From Clostridium_AT radicumherbarum (GTDB lineage: Bacteria; Bacillota; Clostridia; Clostridiales; Clostridiaceae), in the NCBI RefSeq assembly GCF_045310525.1, contig NZ_JBJHZY010000001.1, positions 1,736,001 to 1,800,000 on the forward strand: a DNA stretch of 64,000 nt. The letters are read 5' to 3'. The notes under the pieces were generated by a model. It made no database searches. It had not been told where the DNA came from and saw only the letters and a list, made by a program, of their open reading frames with translations. Position numbers and translations under genes: made by a program. Position 1 is the stretch's first letter. The number at the start of each line of letters is the position of its first letter. This document shows positions 8,380 through 16,524 of this stretch, piece by piece.

Positions 8380-8408
8380 TTGACATAATATACCACATAA
8401 TGTAAAAT
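8380..8408 (+). promoter_or_regulatory. SigA promoter for the DUF1292-fur pair
   Basis: TTGACA (8380-8385), 17 bases, TAAAAT (8403-8408), directly after ruvX. Confidence 0.75.
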
Positions 8409-8436
8409 AACTCTATTATAAAGGAGATAATTAACT

Positions 8437-8700
8437 ATGGAAAATGATATAAGCTCAATCGTTCTTACAGATGAAAATGGCGAAGAAAAGGAATTTGATG
8501 TTGTAACTAAGCTTGATATTGAAGACAAGGAATATGTTATTGTAATTCCATCTGATGAAGAAGAGGAAGATGCAATAGCTCTTAGAATAGACAAAGACGA
8601 AAATGGTGATGACCTACTAGTTACAATTGATGATGAAGAAGAGTTTGCTATGGTTCAGGAAGCCTATGAATTAGTATTTTCAGATGAAGATTTAAATTAA
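8437..8700 (+). CDS. DUF1292 (YrzB-type) acidic protein
   Basis: 87 residues, strongly acidic with runs such as SDEEEEDA and IDDEEEF. The N-terminus ISSIVLTDENGEE and the body match DUF1292. Function is unknown; the gene is constant in the alaS-ireB-ruvX neighbourhood. AAAGGAG ribosome site. fur begins 19 bases downstream and is probably co-transcribed from the promoter at 8380. Confidence 0.85.
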   Translation: MENDISSIVLTDENGEEKEFDVVTKLDIEDKEYVIVIPSDEEEEDAIALRIDKDENGDDLLVTIDDEEEFAMVQEAYELVFSDEDLN

Positions 8701-8719
8701 TAAAAGGGGAAGGGTTATT

Positions 8720-9175
8720 ATGCCTAAGTTGTCATCTAATGAAATCGAAAAATTAAAAAATAATCTTAAGGAAAAAGGTTATAAGCTTACACCTCAAAGA
8801 AGGGCTATAGTTGACAATATTATTAAAAATGAGGGAAGCCATCTTACTACTGAGGAGTTATATGATTTAGTAAAACAGGAGTGTCCGGAAATTGGTCTTG
8901 CAACTGTTTATAGAACTGTGCAGCTTTTAGAGGAACTTAATGTAGTAAGTAAATTAGACTTAAATGATGGCTGTTATAGATATGAATTAGTTCATGAGGA
9001 TGAGAATCATCATCATCATCATTTAATATGCAGCAATTGCGGCAAAGTAATTGAGGTTCAAGGCGATTTATTAGAGGTACTTGAACATGAGATAGAAAGC
9101 AAATATGATTTTAAAATTAAGAATCACAGCGTTAAATTTTACGGGATTTGTAATGAATGTAAAGACAAAATTTAG
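8720..9175 (+). CDS. fur: Ferric uptake regulator family protein
   Basis: 151 residues. N-terminal winged helix (GYKLTPQRRAIVDNII, then EIGLATVYRTVQLLEEL recognition helix) and a C-terminal metal-binding dimer domain with HEDENHHHHHLICSNCGKV and a final CNEC pair. The two CxxC motifs are structural zinc ligands. Fur controls iron uptake; PerR and Zur have the same fold. The five-histidine run is typical of Fur, so Fur is preferred, though PerR cannot be excluded from sequence alone. The site AAAAGGGGAAGG is close to the start. Confidence 0.85.
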   Translation: MPKLSSNEIEKLKNNLKEKGYKLTPQRRAIVDNIIKNEGSHLTTEELYDLVKQECPEIGLATVYRTVQLLEELNVVSKLDLNDGCYRYELVHEDENHHHHHLICSNCGKVIEVQGDLLEVLEHEIESKYDFKIKNHSVKFYGICNECKDKI

Positions 9176-9242
9176 CTATTAATAGCTGATTAAGCTATAA
9201 GAAATAAATTTACAATGGCAAAATTATTAAAAGGAGGAAAAC

Positions 9243-10901
9243 ATGAAGAAGGAAAAAGATAAGATACGAATTATTCCTCTAGGCGGCTTAAACGAAATCG
9301 GGAAAAACTTAACTGCAATAGAATACAAGAATGATATCGTTGTTATTGATTGTGGTTTAAAGTTTCCAGACGAAGAAATGTTTGGAATTGATATAGTTAT
9401 TCCCGATGTAAGTTATCTAGCAAAAAATATTGAAAGGGTACGAGGAATATTTCTTACTCATGGACATGAGGATCATATAGGGGCACTGCCCTATGTGTTA
9501 AAACAAATTAATGTACCCGTTTATGGAACAAAGCTAACTTTAGGTATTGTAGAGACCAAATTAAAGGAACACGGGCTTCTTAGCACGGTAGAACTTATTA
9601 GGGTAAATCCTAGGGATGTTATTAAGCTTGAAAATGTTTCAGTAGAATTTATTAAAACTAATCATAGTATTGCAGATTCCGTTGCAATTGCAATACACAC
9701 ACCTTTAGGCATAGTATTGCATACAGGTGATTTTAAAATAGACTATACACCTATAGATGGGGTGGTTGCAGATCTGCCTAGATTTGCCGAACTTGGAAGA
9801 AAAGGTGTTATAGCTATGATGGCAGATAGTACAAATGTTGAAAGACCAGGCTATACGGATTCTGAAAGCACTGTTGGTGAAACCTTTGAGAATATTTTCT
9901 CAAAAGCTAAGGGAAGAATACTTGTTGCAACCTTTGCTTCAAATATTCATAGACTACAGCAAATTATGAAAATAGCAGATAGATATGGTAGAAAAGTAGC
10001 AATATCCGGCAGAAGTATGGAGAACATTGTTGCTGTGGCAGTGGAGCTTGGATATATTACTGCCGATACTAGTAATCTAATAAGTATTGATAACATCAAT
10101 AAATATAATGATAATCAGATAGTTATTATTACTACAGGAAGTCAAGGAGAGCCAATGTCTGCACTTTCAAGAATGGCAGCTTCTGAACATAAAAAAGTGA
10201 CTATAGTTCCAGGAGATTTGGTAATTATTTCTGCTAATCCAATACCAGGAAATGAGAAATTAGTTTCTAGAGTTATTGATCAATTATTTAAAAAAGGTGC
10301 TGAAGTAATATACGAAAATGTACATGTATCAGGCCATGCCTGCCAGGAAGAGCTAAAATTAATGCATACATTAGTTAGACCTAAGTTCTTTTTACCTGTA
10401 CACGGTGAGTATAGACATTTGAAGCAGCATGCTGAACTTGCAATTAGGCTGGGACTGCCTGAAACAAATACCATACTTGCAGACAATGGTGAAGTTATTG
10501 AGGTAACGAGAGATTCTATTAAGAAAAATGGAACTGTTACTGCAGGGCAAGTTTTTGTAGACGGACTTGGAGTAGGCGATGTTGGTAATATCGTACTCAG
10601 GGACAGAAAACATCTATCACAGGATGGAATTTTAACCGTTGTTGTTACAATAGAAAAGGAATCTGGAAGTGTAATAGCAGGTCCAGATATAATTTCCCGC
10701 GGCTTTGTATATGTGAGGGAATCAGAAAATCTTATGGAACAAGCAAGACTTATAGTTAAAGATGCACTTAGAGAATGTGAGGAAAAACATATAACCGAAT
10801 GGGCATCTATAAAATCTAACATTAAAGAAGTATTACGATTATTTTTATATGAAAAGACAAAAAGAAAACCAATGATATTGCCTATAATAATGGAAATATA
10901 A
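9243..10901 (+). CDS. rnjA: Ribonuclease J
   Basis: 552 residues. Metallo-beta-lactamase/beta-CASP nuclease: LTHGHEDHIGAL (zinc ligands, residues about 75-86), HTGDFK, the beta-CASP region with SGRSM and GSQGEP, and the late VSGHACQEEL and FLPVHGEYRH motifs, followed by the RNase J C-terminal domain. It acts as endoribonuclease and 5'-to-3' exoribonuclease in mRNA decay. AAAGGAGG ribosome site. It follows fur by 67 bases, which show no terminator. Only one copy is in the window, so the J1/J2 distinction cannot be made. Confidence 0.93.
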   Translation: MKKEKDKIRIIPLGGLNEIGKNLTAIEYKNDIVVIDCGLKFPDEEMFGIDIVIPDVSYLAKNIERVRGIFLTHGHEDHIGALPYVLKQINVPVYGTKLTLGIVETKLKEHGLLSTVELIRVNPRDVIKLENVSVEFIKTNHSIADSVAIAIHTPLGIVLHTGDFKIDYTPIDGVVADLPRFAELGRKGVIAMMADSTNVERPGYTDSESTVGETFENIFSKAKGRILVATFASNIHRLQQIMKIADRYGRKVAISGRSMENIVAVAVELGYITADTSNLISIDNINKYNDNQIVIITTGSQGEPMSALSRMAASEHKKVTIVPGDLVIISANPIPGNEKLVSRVIDQLFKKGAEVIYENVHVSGHACQEELKLMHTLVRPKFFLPVHGEYRHLKQHAELAIRLGLPETNTILADNGEVIEVTRDSIKKNGTVTAGQVFVDGLGVGDVGNIVLRDRKHLSQDGILTVVVTIEKESGSVIAGPDIISRGFVYVRESENLMEQARLIVKDALRECEEKHITEWASIKSNIKEVLRLFLYEKTKRKPMILPIIMEI

Positions 10902-10964
10902 AACTTCCATTAATGCTAAGTTGACTTTTTATGTCCATAATATTAGAATAAGTATGATAAAAAT

Positions 10965-10995
10965 AAATTGGATGCTGCCTAAGTGTCCAATTTTT
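10965..10995 (+). terminator. Terminator after the RNase J gene
   Basis: AAATTGGA / TCCAATTT stem with an 11-13 base loop, then TTTTTGTTGTGTTTT. Confidence 0.65.
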
Positions 10996-11066
10996 GTTGT
11001 GTTTTAGCATTATTTGTTAATGTTTTAATATAATCAATAAAATTTGCACTATATTGGAGGATAAAT

Positions 11067-12890
11067 ATGAACTTATTTACTAGAAATGATATTAGAAATG
11101 TTGCAATTATAGCTCACGTTGACCACGGCAAGACTACTCTTGTGGATGCACTATTAAGACAAAGTCATATTTTTAGAGAAAATGAAAAGGTTCAAGAAAG
11201 AGTAATGGACTCAAATGACCTTGAAAGAGAAAGAGGAATTACTATTCTATCTAAGAATACTGCTGTTATGCATAATGGTATTAAAATAAATATAGTAGAT
11301 ACTCCTGGACATGCTGATTTCGGCGGAGAAGTTGAGAGAGTACTAAAAATGGTGGACAGCGTTTTACTTGTTGTAGATGCCTTTGAAGGGGCTATGCCTC
11401 AGACAAAATTTGTTCTTAAAAAGGCACTTGAACTAAAGCTAAAGCCAATTGTTGTAATTAACAAAATCGACAGACCTGATTCTAGGCCTCTAGAAGTTAT
11501 TGATGAAGTATTTGACCTTTTTGTTGAGCTTGGTGCAGATGACAGTCAATTAGACTTCCCTATAATCTATTGCTCAGCTAAGGACGGAATTGCTAAAAAA
11601 GAAGTTGATGATGAAAGCACAAATATGGATCCATTGTTTGATGCAATCATTAAGAATGTTAAGGCTCCAGAAGGATATATTGATGAGCCAGTTCAATTAC
11701 TAGTAACTACTTTGGATTCTAATGAGTATGTTGGAAAAATAGCTATTGGAAAGATTGAAAGAGGAACTCTAAAAAGAAATCAGCAGGTTGCACTAATAAG
11801 ACGTGACAACAGCATAAGCAATGTTAAGATTTCTAGCCTATATGTTTTCAGTGGCTTAAAGAAAGAAGAAGTTGAAGAGGCTATGCTTGGTGATATTGTT
11901 GCTGTAGCGGGAATTCCTGATATCAATATAGGTGAGACTATTGCAGATGCAAGCAAACCAGAGGCTCTTCCTTTTGTAGATATTGATGAACCAACTTTAA
12001 GTATGAACTTTATGGTTAATGATTCACCTTTTGCTGGTTTAGAGGGTGATTATGTTACTTCACGTCACTTAAGAGATAGATTATTTAAAGAAATAGAAAC
12101 AAATGTAAGCCTTAGAGTTGAAGAAACTGATTCTGCAGATTGCTTTAATGTAAGCGGCAGAGGAGAACTTCATCTATCTATATTAATTGAAACCATGAGA
12201 AGAGAAGGTTATGAATTCCAAGTATCTAAGCCATCTGTAATCTTTAAAGAAGAAAATGGCAAACTACTTGAACCAATTGAAAGACTTACAATTGATGTAC
12301 CTGAGGAATTTATGGGTGTTGCTATGGAAAAATTAGGACCTCGTAAAGCTGAAATGGTTAATATGACTTCTGCTATAAATGGTTATACACGTTTAGAATT
12401 CTTAGTTCCATCAAGGGGTTTAATAGGCTTTAGAAGTGAATTCATTACTGATACTAAAGGTAATGGAATAATGAATCACGTATTAGAAGGCTACGACAAG
12501 TATAAGGGAGAGATACCAGAAAGAAGCAGAGGCTCTATTGTAGTATTTGAAGCTGGTGAGGCTATAACTTATGGTTTATATAATGCTCAAGAGAGAGGGA
12601 CTCTATTTATAGAAGCTGGTACACCAGTATATGAGGGAATGATTGCAGGTGAAAACTCTAGATTAGGAGATATTGAAGTAAATATTTGTAAGAAAAAGCA
12701 TCTTTCAAATACTAGATCATCTGGTTCAGATGAAGCTCTTAGATTAACACCTGTAAGACAAATGTCCCTAGAGCAGTGTCTTGAATTTGTTGCCTCTGAT
12801 GAATTAGTTGAGGTAACACCAAAAACTATAAGACTAAGAAAGAAGATTTTAAGCAATGACCTTAGAAAGAAAATGATAAATAGAAAGTAA
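11067..12890 (+). CDS. typA: Translational GTPase TypA/BipA
   Basis: 607 residues. G1 motif AHVDHGKTTL near residue 17, G2 RGITI, G3 DTPGHADFGGEV, G4 NKID, then EF-G-like domains and the BipA C-terminal domain (GLIGFRSEF). A ribosome-associated GTPase important for 50S assembly and stress growth. TTGGAGG ribosome site. mltG starts 18 bases after the stop. Confidence 0.96.
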   Translation: MNLFTRNDIRNVAIIAHVDHGKTTLVDALLRQSHIFRENEKVQERVMDSNDLERERGITILSKNTAVMHNGIKINIVDTPGHADFGGEVERVLKMVDSVLLVVDAFEGAMPQTKFVLKKALELKLKPIVVINKIDRPDSRPLEVIDEVFDLFVELGADDSQLDFPIIYCSAKDGIAKKEVDDESTNMDPLFDAIIKNVKAPEGYIDEPVQLLVTTLDSNEYVGKIAIGKIERGTLKRNQQVALIRRDNSISNVKISSLYVFSGLKKEEVEEAMLGDIVAVAGIPDINIGETIADASKPEALPFVDIDEPTLSMNFMVNDSPFAGLEGDYVTSRHLRDRLFKEIETNVSLRVEETDSADCFNVSGRGELHLSILIETMRREGYEFQVSKPSVIFKEENGKLLEPIERLTIDVPEEFMGVAMEKLGPRKAEMVNMTSAINGYTRLEFLVPSRGLIGFRSEFITDTKGNGIMNHVLEGYDKYKGEIPERSRGSIVVFEAGEAITYGLYNAQERGTLFIEAGTPVYEGMIAGENSRLGDIEVNICKKKHLSNTRSSGSDEALRLTPVRQMSLEQCLEFVASDELVEVTPKTIRLRKKILSNDLRKKMINRK

Positions 12891-12907
12891 ATATATGGGG
12901 TGGGGCA

Positions 12908-13939
12908 ATGAAAAAGGTATTTTCAGTAATTATTGTCATTTTAGTGGTACTAGGAATTTTGGGGTTTATTATTTATAGAGATGCACTAAAAACTATAAGG
13001 CATCCTTTTATAAGCACTACAAGTAATGTAGAAGTAAAGGTTAATAGCGGTGACAGCTTAAATACTGTTATTGAAGGCTTAGCTTCAGAAAAAAAGATAG
13101 GTAATTCCTTCTTAATAAAATGGTATATTAAAAATCAAAAGTTAAGTTCAAATATTAAGCCTGGCACTTATAGTTTTGCTGCTAATACTTCTATAGAAGA
13201 TTTTGTGAAGGGCCTAGAAGAAGGCCGAGATAATTTGAATACCATTAAAATTACAATACCTGAAGGTTATGATATAGACCAAATTGCCCAACTTCTAGAA
13301 AAAGATGGACTATTTAAAAAAGAAGATTTTATAAATGCAGTTAATAGTTATAAATTGCCTTCTTATATAAAGCAGGATGATAAAAAAAGATATGCATTAG
13401 AAGGCTACCTTTTCCCAGACACATATATCTTTGGTAAAAATACAAAGTGTAGCGAAGTTATAAAAACTATGCTTAACAGATTTGAGGAAGTAGTTTCAGA
13501 AGTAAATAAAAATAATAATGGAGCTATTAAGGACGAAAATATAGAAAATATTATTACAATGGCTTCTGTCATTGAAAAAGAAGCAGTTACAGAAAGTGAC
13601 AGACCAAAGGTTGCTTCAGTATTTTACAACAGAATTAATAAAAATATGAAGCTTCAATCTGACGCTACAGTAATTTATGCATTAAATGTCCATAAAGAGG
13701 TAGTTTATACAAATGACTTAAAGGTAAATTCACCCTATAACACTTACCTTGTTCAAGGTTTACCTATAGGTCCAATATGTTCTCCGGGAAAGTCTTCTAT
13801 TGTAGCTGCTTTAAATCCTGAGAAATCAAAAAATATATATTTTATAATTATTAAAGATGGACCTCATTTTTTCAGTGATAATTACAATGAATTTTTGAAA
13901 ATAAAGAAACAATATATAGATTCAAATATAAAAAAATAA
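12908..13939 (+). CDS. mltG: Endolytic murein transglycosylase MltG
   Basis: 343 residues. One N-terminal membrane segment (residues about 4-24), a LysM-like region, then the YceG/MltG catalytic domain with ALEGYLFPDTY, the catalytic glutamate in IITMASVIEKEA, and LQSDATVIYAL. It cuts nascent glycan strands at the cell membrane. It lies between typA and trmR like yrrL in B. subtilis. GGGGTGGGG ribosome site. Confidence 0.93.
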   Translation: MKKVFSVIIVILVVLGILGFIIYRDALKTIRHPFISTTSNVEVKVNSGDSLNTVIEGLASEKKIGNSFLIKWYIKNQKLSSNIKPGTYSFAANTSIEDFVKGLEEGRDNLNTIKITIPEGYDIDQIAQLLEKDGLFKKEDFINAVNSYKLPSYIKQDDKKRYALEGYLFPDTYIFGKNTKCSEVIKTMLNRFEEVVSEVNKNNNGAIKDENIENIITMASVIEKEAVTESDRPKVASVFYNRINKNMKLQSDATVIYALNVHKEVVYTNDLKVNSPYNTYLVQGLPIGPICSPGKSSIVAALNPEKSKNIYFIIIKDGPHFFSDNYNEFLKIKKQYIDSNIKK

Positions 13940-13966
13940 AGCTTTATTTTGCAATTGGAGGATGCT

Positions 13967-14611
13967 ATGAGTGGAATAACTTATGATTATATGGAACATT
14001 ATATTAAGGGCTTAATACCAGATAATACTGGTATCCTTAGAGAAATGGAGCTTTATGCTGCAAAAAATTCTGTTCCTATAATTCAAAAGGAAGTTGGTAA
14101 GTTCCTAGAACTTATGATTACTCTAAAGAATCCCATTAAAATTTTAGAGCTAGGCACAGCTATTGGATATTCAGCTATTTTAATGGAGCTTAGCTCGAAA
14201 AATACTGCAAAGATAACAACTATTGAAAGAGATCCCAATATGGTAACAATTGCAAAGGAAAATATTAAAAATCATGGATTTCATGATCAAATTGAAGTTA
14301 TTGAAGGTGACTGCCTTAAGGTTCTCGAAGGTTTAGATGACAAGTATGATTTAATATTTATGGATGCAGGAAAAGGTCACTACAATCATTTCTTACCTCA
14401 TTGTCTAAGGCTATTAGATAATAAAGGGATGATTATAGCAGATAACGTCCTTTTTAAAGGCATGGTAGCCTCAAAGGAGCTTTTAATAAGAAGAAAGATA
14501 ACAATTGTTAAGAGGATGAAGACTTATTTAGAACTTATATCAAGCAATCCTGAACTTGTAACTTCAGTTATACCAATGGGAGACGGTATCGCAGTAACAA
14601 CAAGGAGGTAA
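13967..14611 (+). CDS. trmR: tRNA 5-hydroxyuridine O-methyltransferase TrmR (YrrM-like)
   Basis: 214 residues. Class I SAM methyltransferase of the O-methyltransferase family 3 fold: LELGTAIGYSAILM (SAM motif I, about 60-75), IERDPNM, and FMDAGKGHYNHFLP around the metal site. B. subtilis YrrM (TrmR) methylates 5-hydroxyuridine at tRNA position 34 to 5-methoxyuridine. The adjoining U32 gene, which makes the hydroxyuridine, supports that role over catechol methylation. Start 13967 follows TTGGAGG; the frame opened by TTG at 13949 is too early. Confidence 0.82.
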   Translation: MSGITYDYMEHYIKGLIPDNTGILREMELYAAKNSVPIIQKEVGKFLELMITLKNPIKILELGTAIGYSAILMELSSKNTAKITTIERDPNMVTIAKENIKNHGFHDQIEVIEGDCLKVLEGLDDKYDLIFMDAGKGHYNHFLPHCLRLLDNKGMIIADNVLFKGMVASKELLIRRKITIVKRMKTYLELISSNPELVTSVIPMGDGIAVTTRR

Positions 14612-14615
14612 TTAA

Positions 14616-15842
14616 ATGACTAAACCAGAACTTTTAGCACCAGCAGGTAATTTAGAAAAATTGAAGACTGCTATAAATTTTGGCGCAGATGCAGTATATA
14701 TGGGAGGCAGCAAGTTAAACTTAAGGGCCTTTGCTGATAATTTTGATAATGAGGAGTTAAAAAAGGGAATAGAATATGCCCACGAGAGAAATAAAAAGGT
14801 ATACGTAACCTTAAATGTATTCCCTCATAACGAAGACTTAGATGGCCTTGAGGAATATTTAGAAGAGCTATATAAGTTAAATGTAGACGCAGTTATAGTC
14901 TCAGATCCTGGTATTATTATGACAGCAAAGGAAGTTGTCCCAGATTTAGAGCTGCATTTAAGTACTCAAGCTAATAATGTAAATTGGAAAGCTGCTTCTT
15001 TTTGGCATAAGCAGGGTATTAAAAGGATTGTACTAGCTAGAGAATTGTCTCTACACCAAATAAAAGAAATTCGAAGTAAATTACCTGAAAGTTGTGAACT
15101 AGAAGCCTTTGTTCATGGTTCCATGTGCATGTCCTATTCAGGCCGCTGCCTATTATCTAATTACATGACAGGTAGAGATGCAAATAGAGGAGAATGTGCA
15201 CAACCCTGCAGATACAAGTATTATCTAATGGAAGAAAAAAGACCTGGAGAGTATTATGAGGTTTTTGAAGATGACAAGGGAACCTATATAATGAACTCGA
15301 AAGATTTATGTATGATTGAACATATTCCAGAACTAATGGAATCAGGTATAACCTCATTTAAAATTGAGGGTAGAATGAAAAGTTCCTTTTATGTAGCTTC
15401 AGTAGTGAAAGCCTATAGAGAAGCTATTGACTCTTATTTAGAAAATCCAAAGGAATATGTATTTCAGGATAAATGGATGACGAGCCTAAAGATGGCAAGT
15501 CATAGAGAGTACCATACTGGATTTTACTTTGGAGAAAAAAATAAGCAGGTTTATGGTTCCTCATCCTATATAAGAACTCATGATATAGTTGGTATTGTTA
15601 AAGAATATAATAAAGATACCAATATTGCAGTAATAGAACAAAGAAATAAGGTTTTTGATGGAGACAAAGTCGAAATTATGAGGCCAAAAGGTGATAATAT
15701 AGAAATCATACTAAGTGATATGAGAGACATAGATGGCAGTAAAATAGAATCCGCTCCAAGAGCACAGATGCTATTTACCATTATGACCAAGGAAGTACTT
15801 AAGGAAGATGATATGCTTATTAAATCTAAGGAGGAGAAGTAA
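14616..15842 (+). CDS. trhP: U32 family tRNA-uridine hydroxylase (TrhP-like)
   Basis: 408 residues. The U32 barrel begins KPELLAPAGNLEKLKTAI. Four cysteines expected to hold an iron-sulfur cluster lie in HGSMCMSYSGRC and GECAQPC, and a C-terminal beta-barrel follows. Formerly called collagenase-like peptidases, TrhP proteins perform prephenate-dependent hydroxylation of tRNA uridine 34. B. subtilis has two adjacent genes (yrrN, yrrO); only one is here. AAGGAGG ribosome site 4 bases after trmR; overlaps udk by one base. Older databases call it peptidase U32. Confidence 0.85.
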   Translation: MTKPELLAPAGNLEKLKTAINFGADAVYMGGSKLNLRAFADNFDNEELKKGIEYAHERNKKVYVTLNVFPHNEDLDGLEEYLEELYKLNVDAVIVSDPGIIMTAKEVVPDLELHLSTQANNVNWKAASFWHKQGIKRIVLARELSLHQIKEIRSKLPESCELEAFVHGSMCMSYSGRCLLSNYMTGRDANRGECAQPCRYKYYLMEEKRPGEYYEVFEDDKGTYIMNSKDLCMIEHIPELMESGITSFKIEGRMKSSFYVASVVKAYREAIDSYLENPKEYVFQDKWMTSLKMASHREYHTGFYFGEKNKQVYGSSSYIRTHDIVGIVKEYNKDTNIAVIEQRNKVFDGDKVEIMRPKGDNIEIILSDMRDIDGSKIESAPRAQMLFTIMTKEVLKEDDMLIKSKEEK

Positions 15843-16474
15843 TGGAACGTCCAATTCTAATAGGAATTGCAGGAGGTACTGGTTCTGGTAAAAGTACCAT
15901 TGCTAGGGAGATATACAAGAAATTTGGTGAACAATGTATAGCCATGATAGAACAAGACTCCTACTACAAGGATCAAAGCGAGTTATCCTTTGAAGAAAGA
16001 GTCAAGACAAATTATGATCACCCAGATGCATTTGATACCCCTCTTTTAGTTAAGCACTTAAATAGTTTATTACTAGGACAAGCCATTGAAAAACCAATTT
16101 ACGACTTTGAAATTCATAATAGGCAAAAGACCACAATTAGAGTTGAACCAAGGGACATTATTATTCTTGAAGGTATATTAATTCTGCAGGAACCTGATAT
16201 AAGGAATCTTTTAGACATAAAAATTTATGTTGATACAGATGCTGATGTAAGAATTATTAGAAGATTAATTAGAGATATAAACGAAAGAGGAAGAACTGTT
16301 GATTCGGTTATAAATCAATATCTAAATGTTGTAAAACCTATGCACCTGCAGTTTACAGAGCCTACTAAAAGATATGCAGATATTATTATCCCAGAAGGTG
16401 GACACAACAAGGTTGCAATAGATATTATTGTTGCAAATATAAAACAATTTTTACAAAAAGAAGAGGATTTATAG
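15842..16474 (+). CDS. udk: Uridine kinase
   Basis: 210 residues. P-loop GGTGSGKSTIA near residue 11, EQDSYYKDQSELSFEERVKTNYDHPDAFD, and IILEGILIL, the uridine/cytidine kinase pattern. It phosphorylates uridine and cytidine in pyrimidine salvage. The start overlaps the upstream stop (TAATG) and a terminator follows. This is the same neighbour order as in B. subtilis (yrrO-udk). Confidence 0.95.
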   Translation: MERPILIGIAGGTGSGKSTIAREIYKKFGEQCIAMIEQDSYYKDQSELSFEERVKTNYDHPDAFDTPLLVKHLNSLLLGQAIEKPIYDFEIHNRQKTTIRVEPRDIIILEGILILQEPDIRNLLDIKIYVDTDADVRIIRRLIRDINERGRTVDSVINQYLNVVKPMHLQFTEPTKRYADIIIPEGGHNKVAIDIIVANIKQFLQKEEDL

Positions 16475-16477
16475 AAT

Positions 16478-16524
16478 AAAACACCTCACTTTAGGCTAGA
16501 ATTTAGCTAGGGTGAGGTGTTTTT
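16478..16524 (+). terminator. Terminator-like hairpin that includes the next gene's ribosome site
   Basis: Arms AAACACCTCAC (16478-16489 region) and GTGAGGTGTTT (16512-16522), with TTTTT directly before the ATG at 16525. The only Shine-Dalgarno-like sequence for the transpeptidase gene, GGTGAGGTG, forms the 3' arm. The hairpin can therefore end udk transcripts and hide the next start in read-through RNA. Confidence 0.75.

Noticed and set aside
10280..10822. 180-codon minus-strand open frame
   Set aside because: It is antisense to the RNase J gene, has no ribosome site, and its composition is that of a shadow frame.
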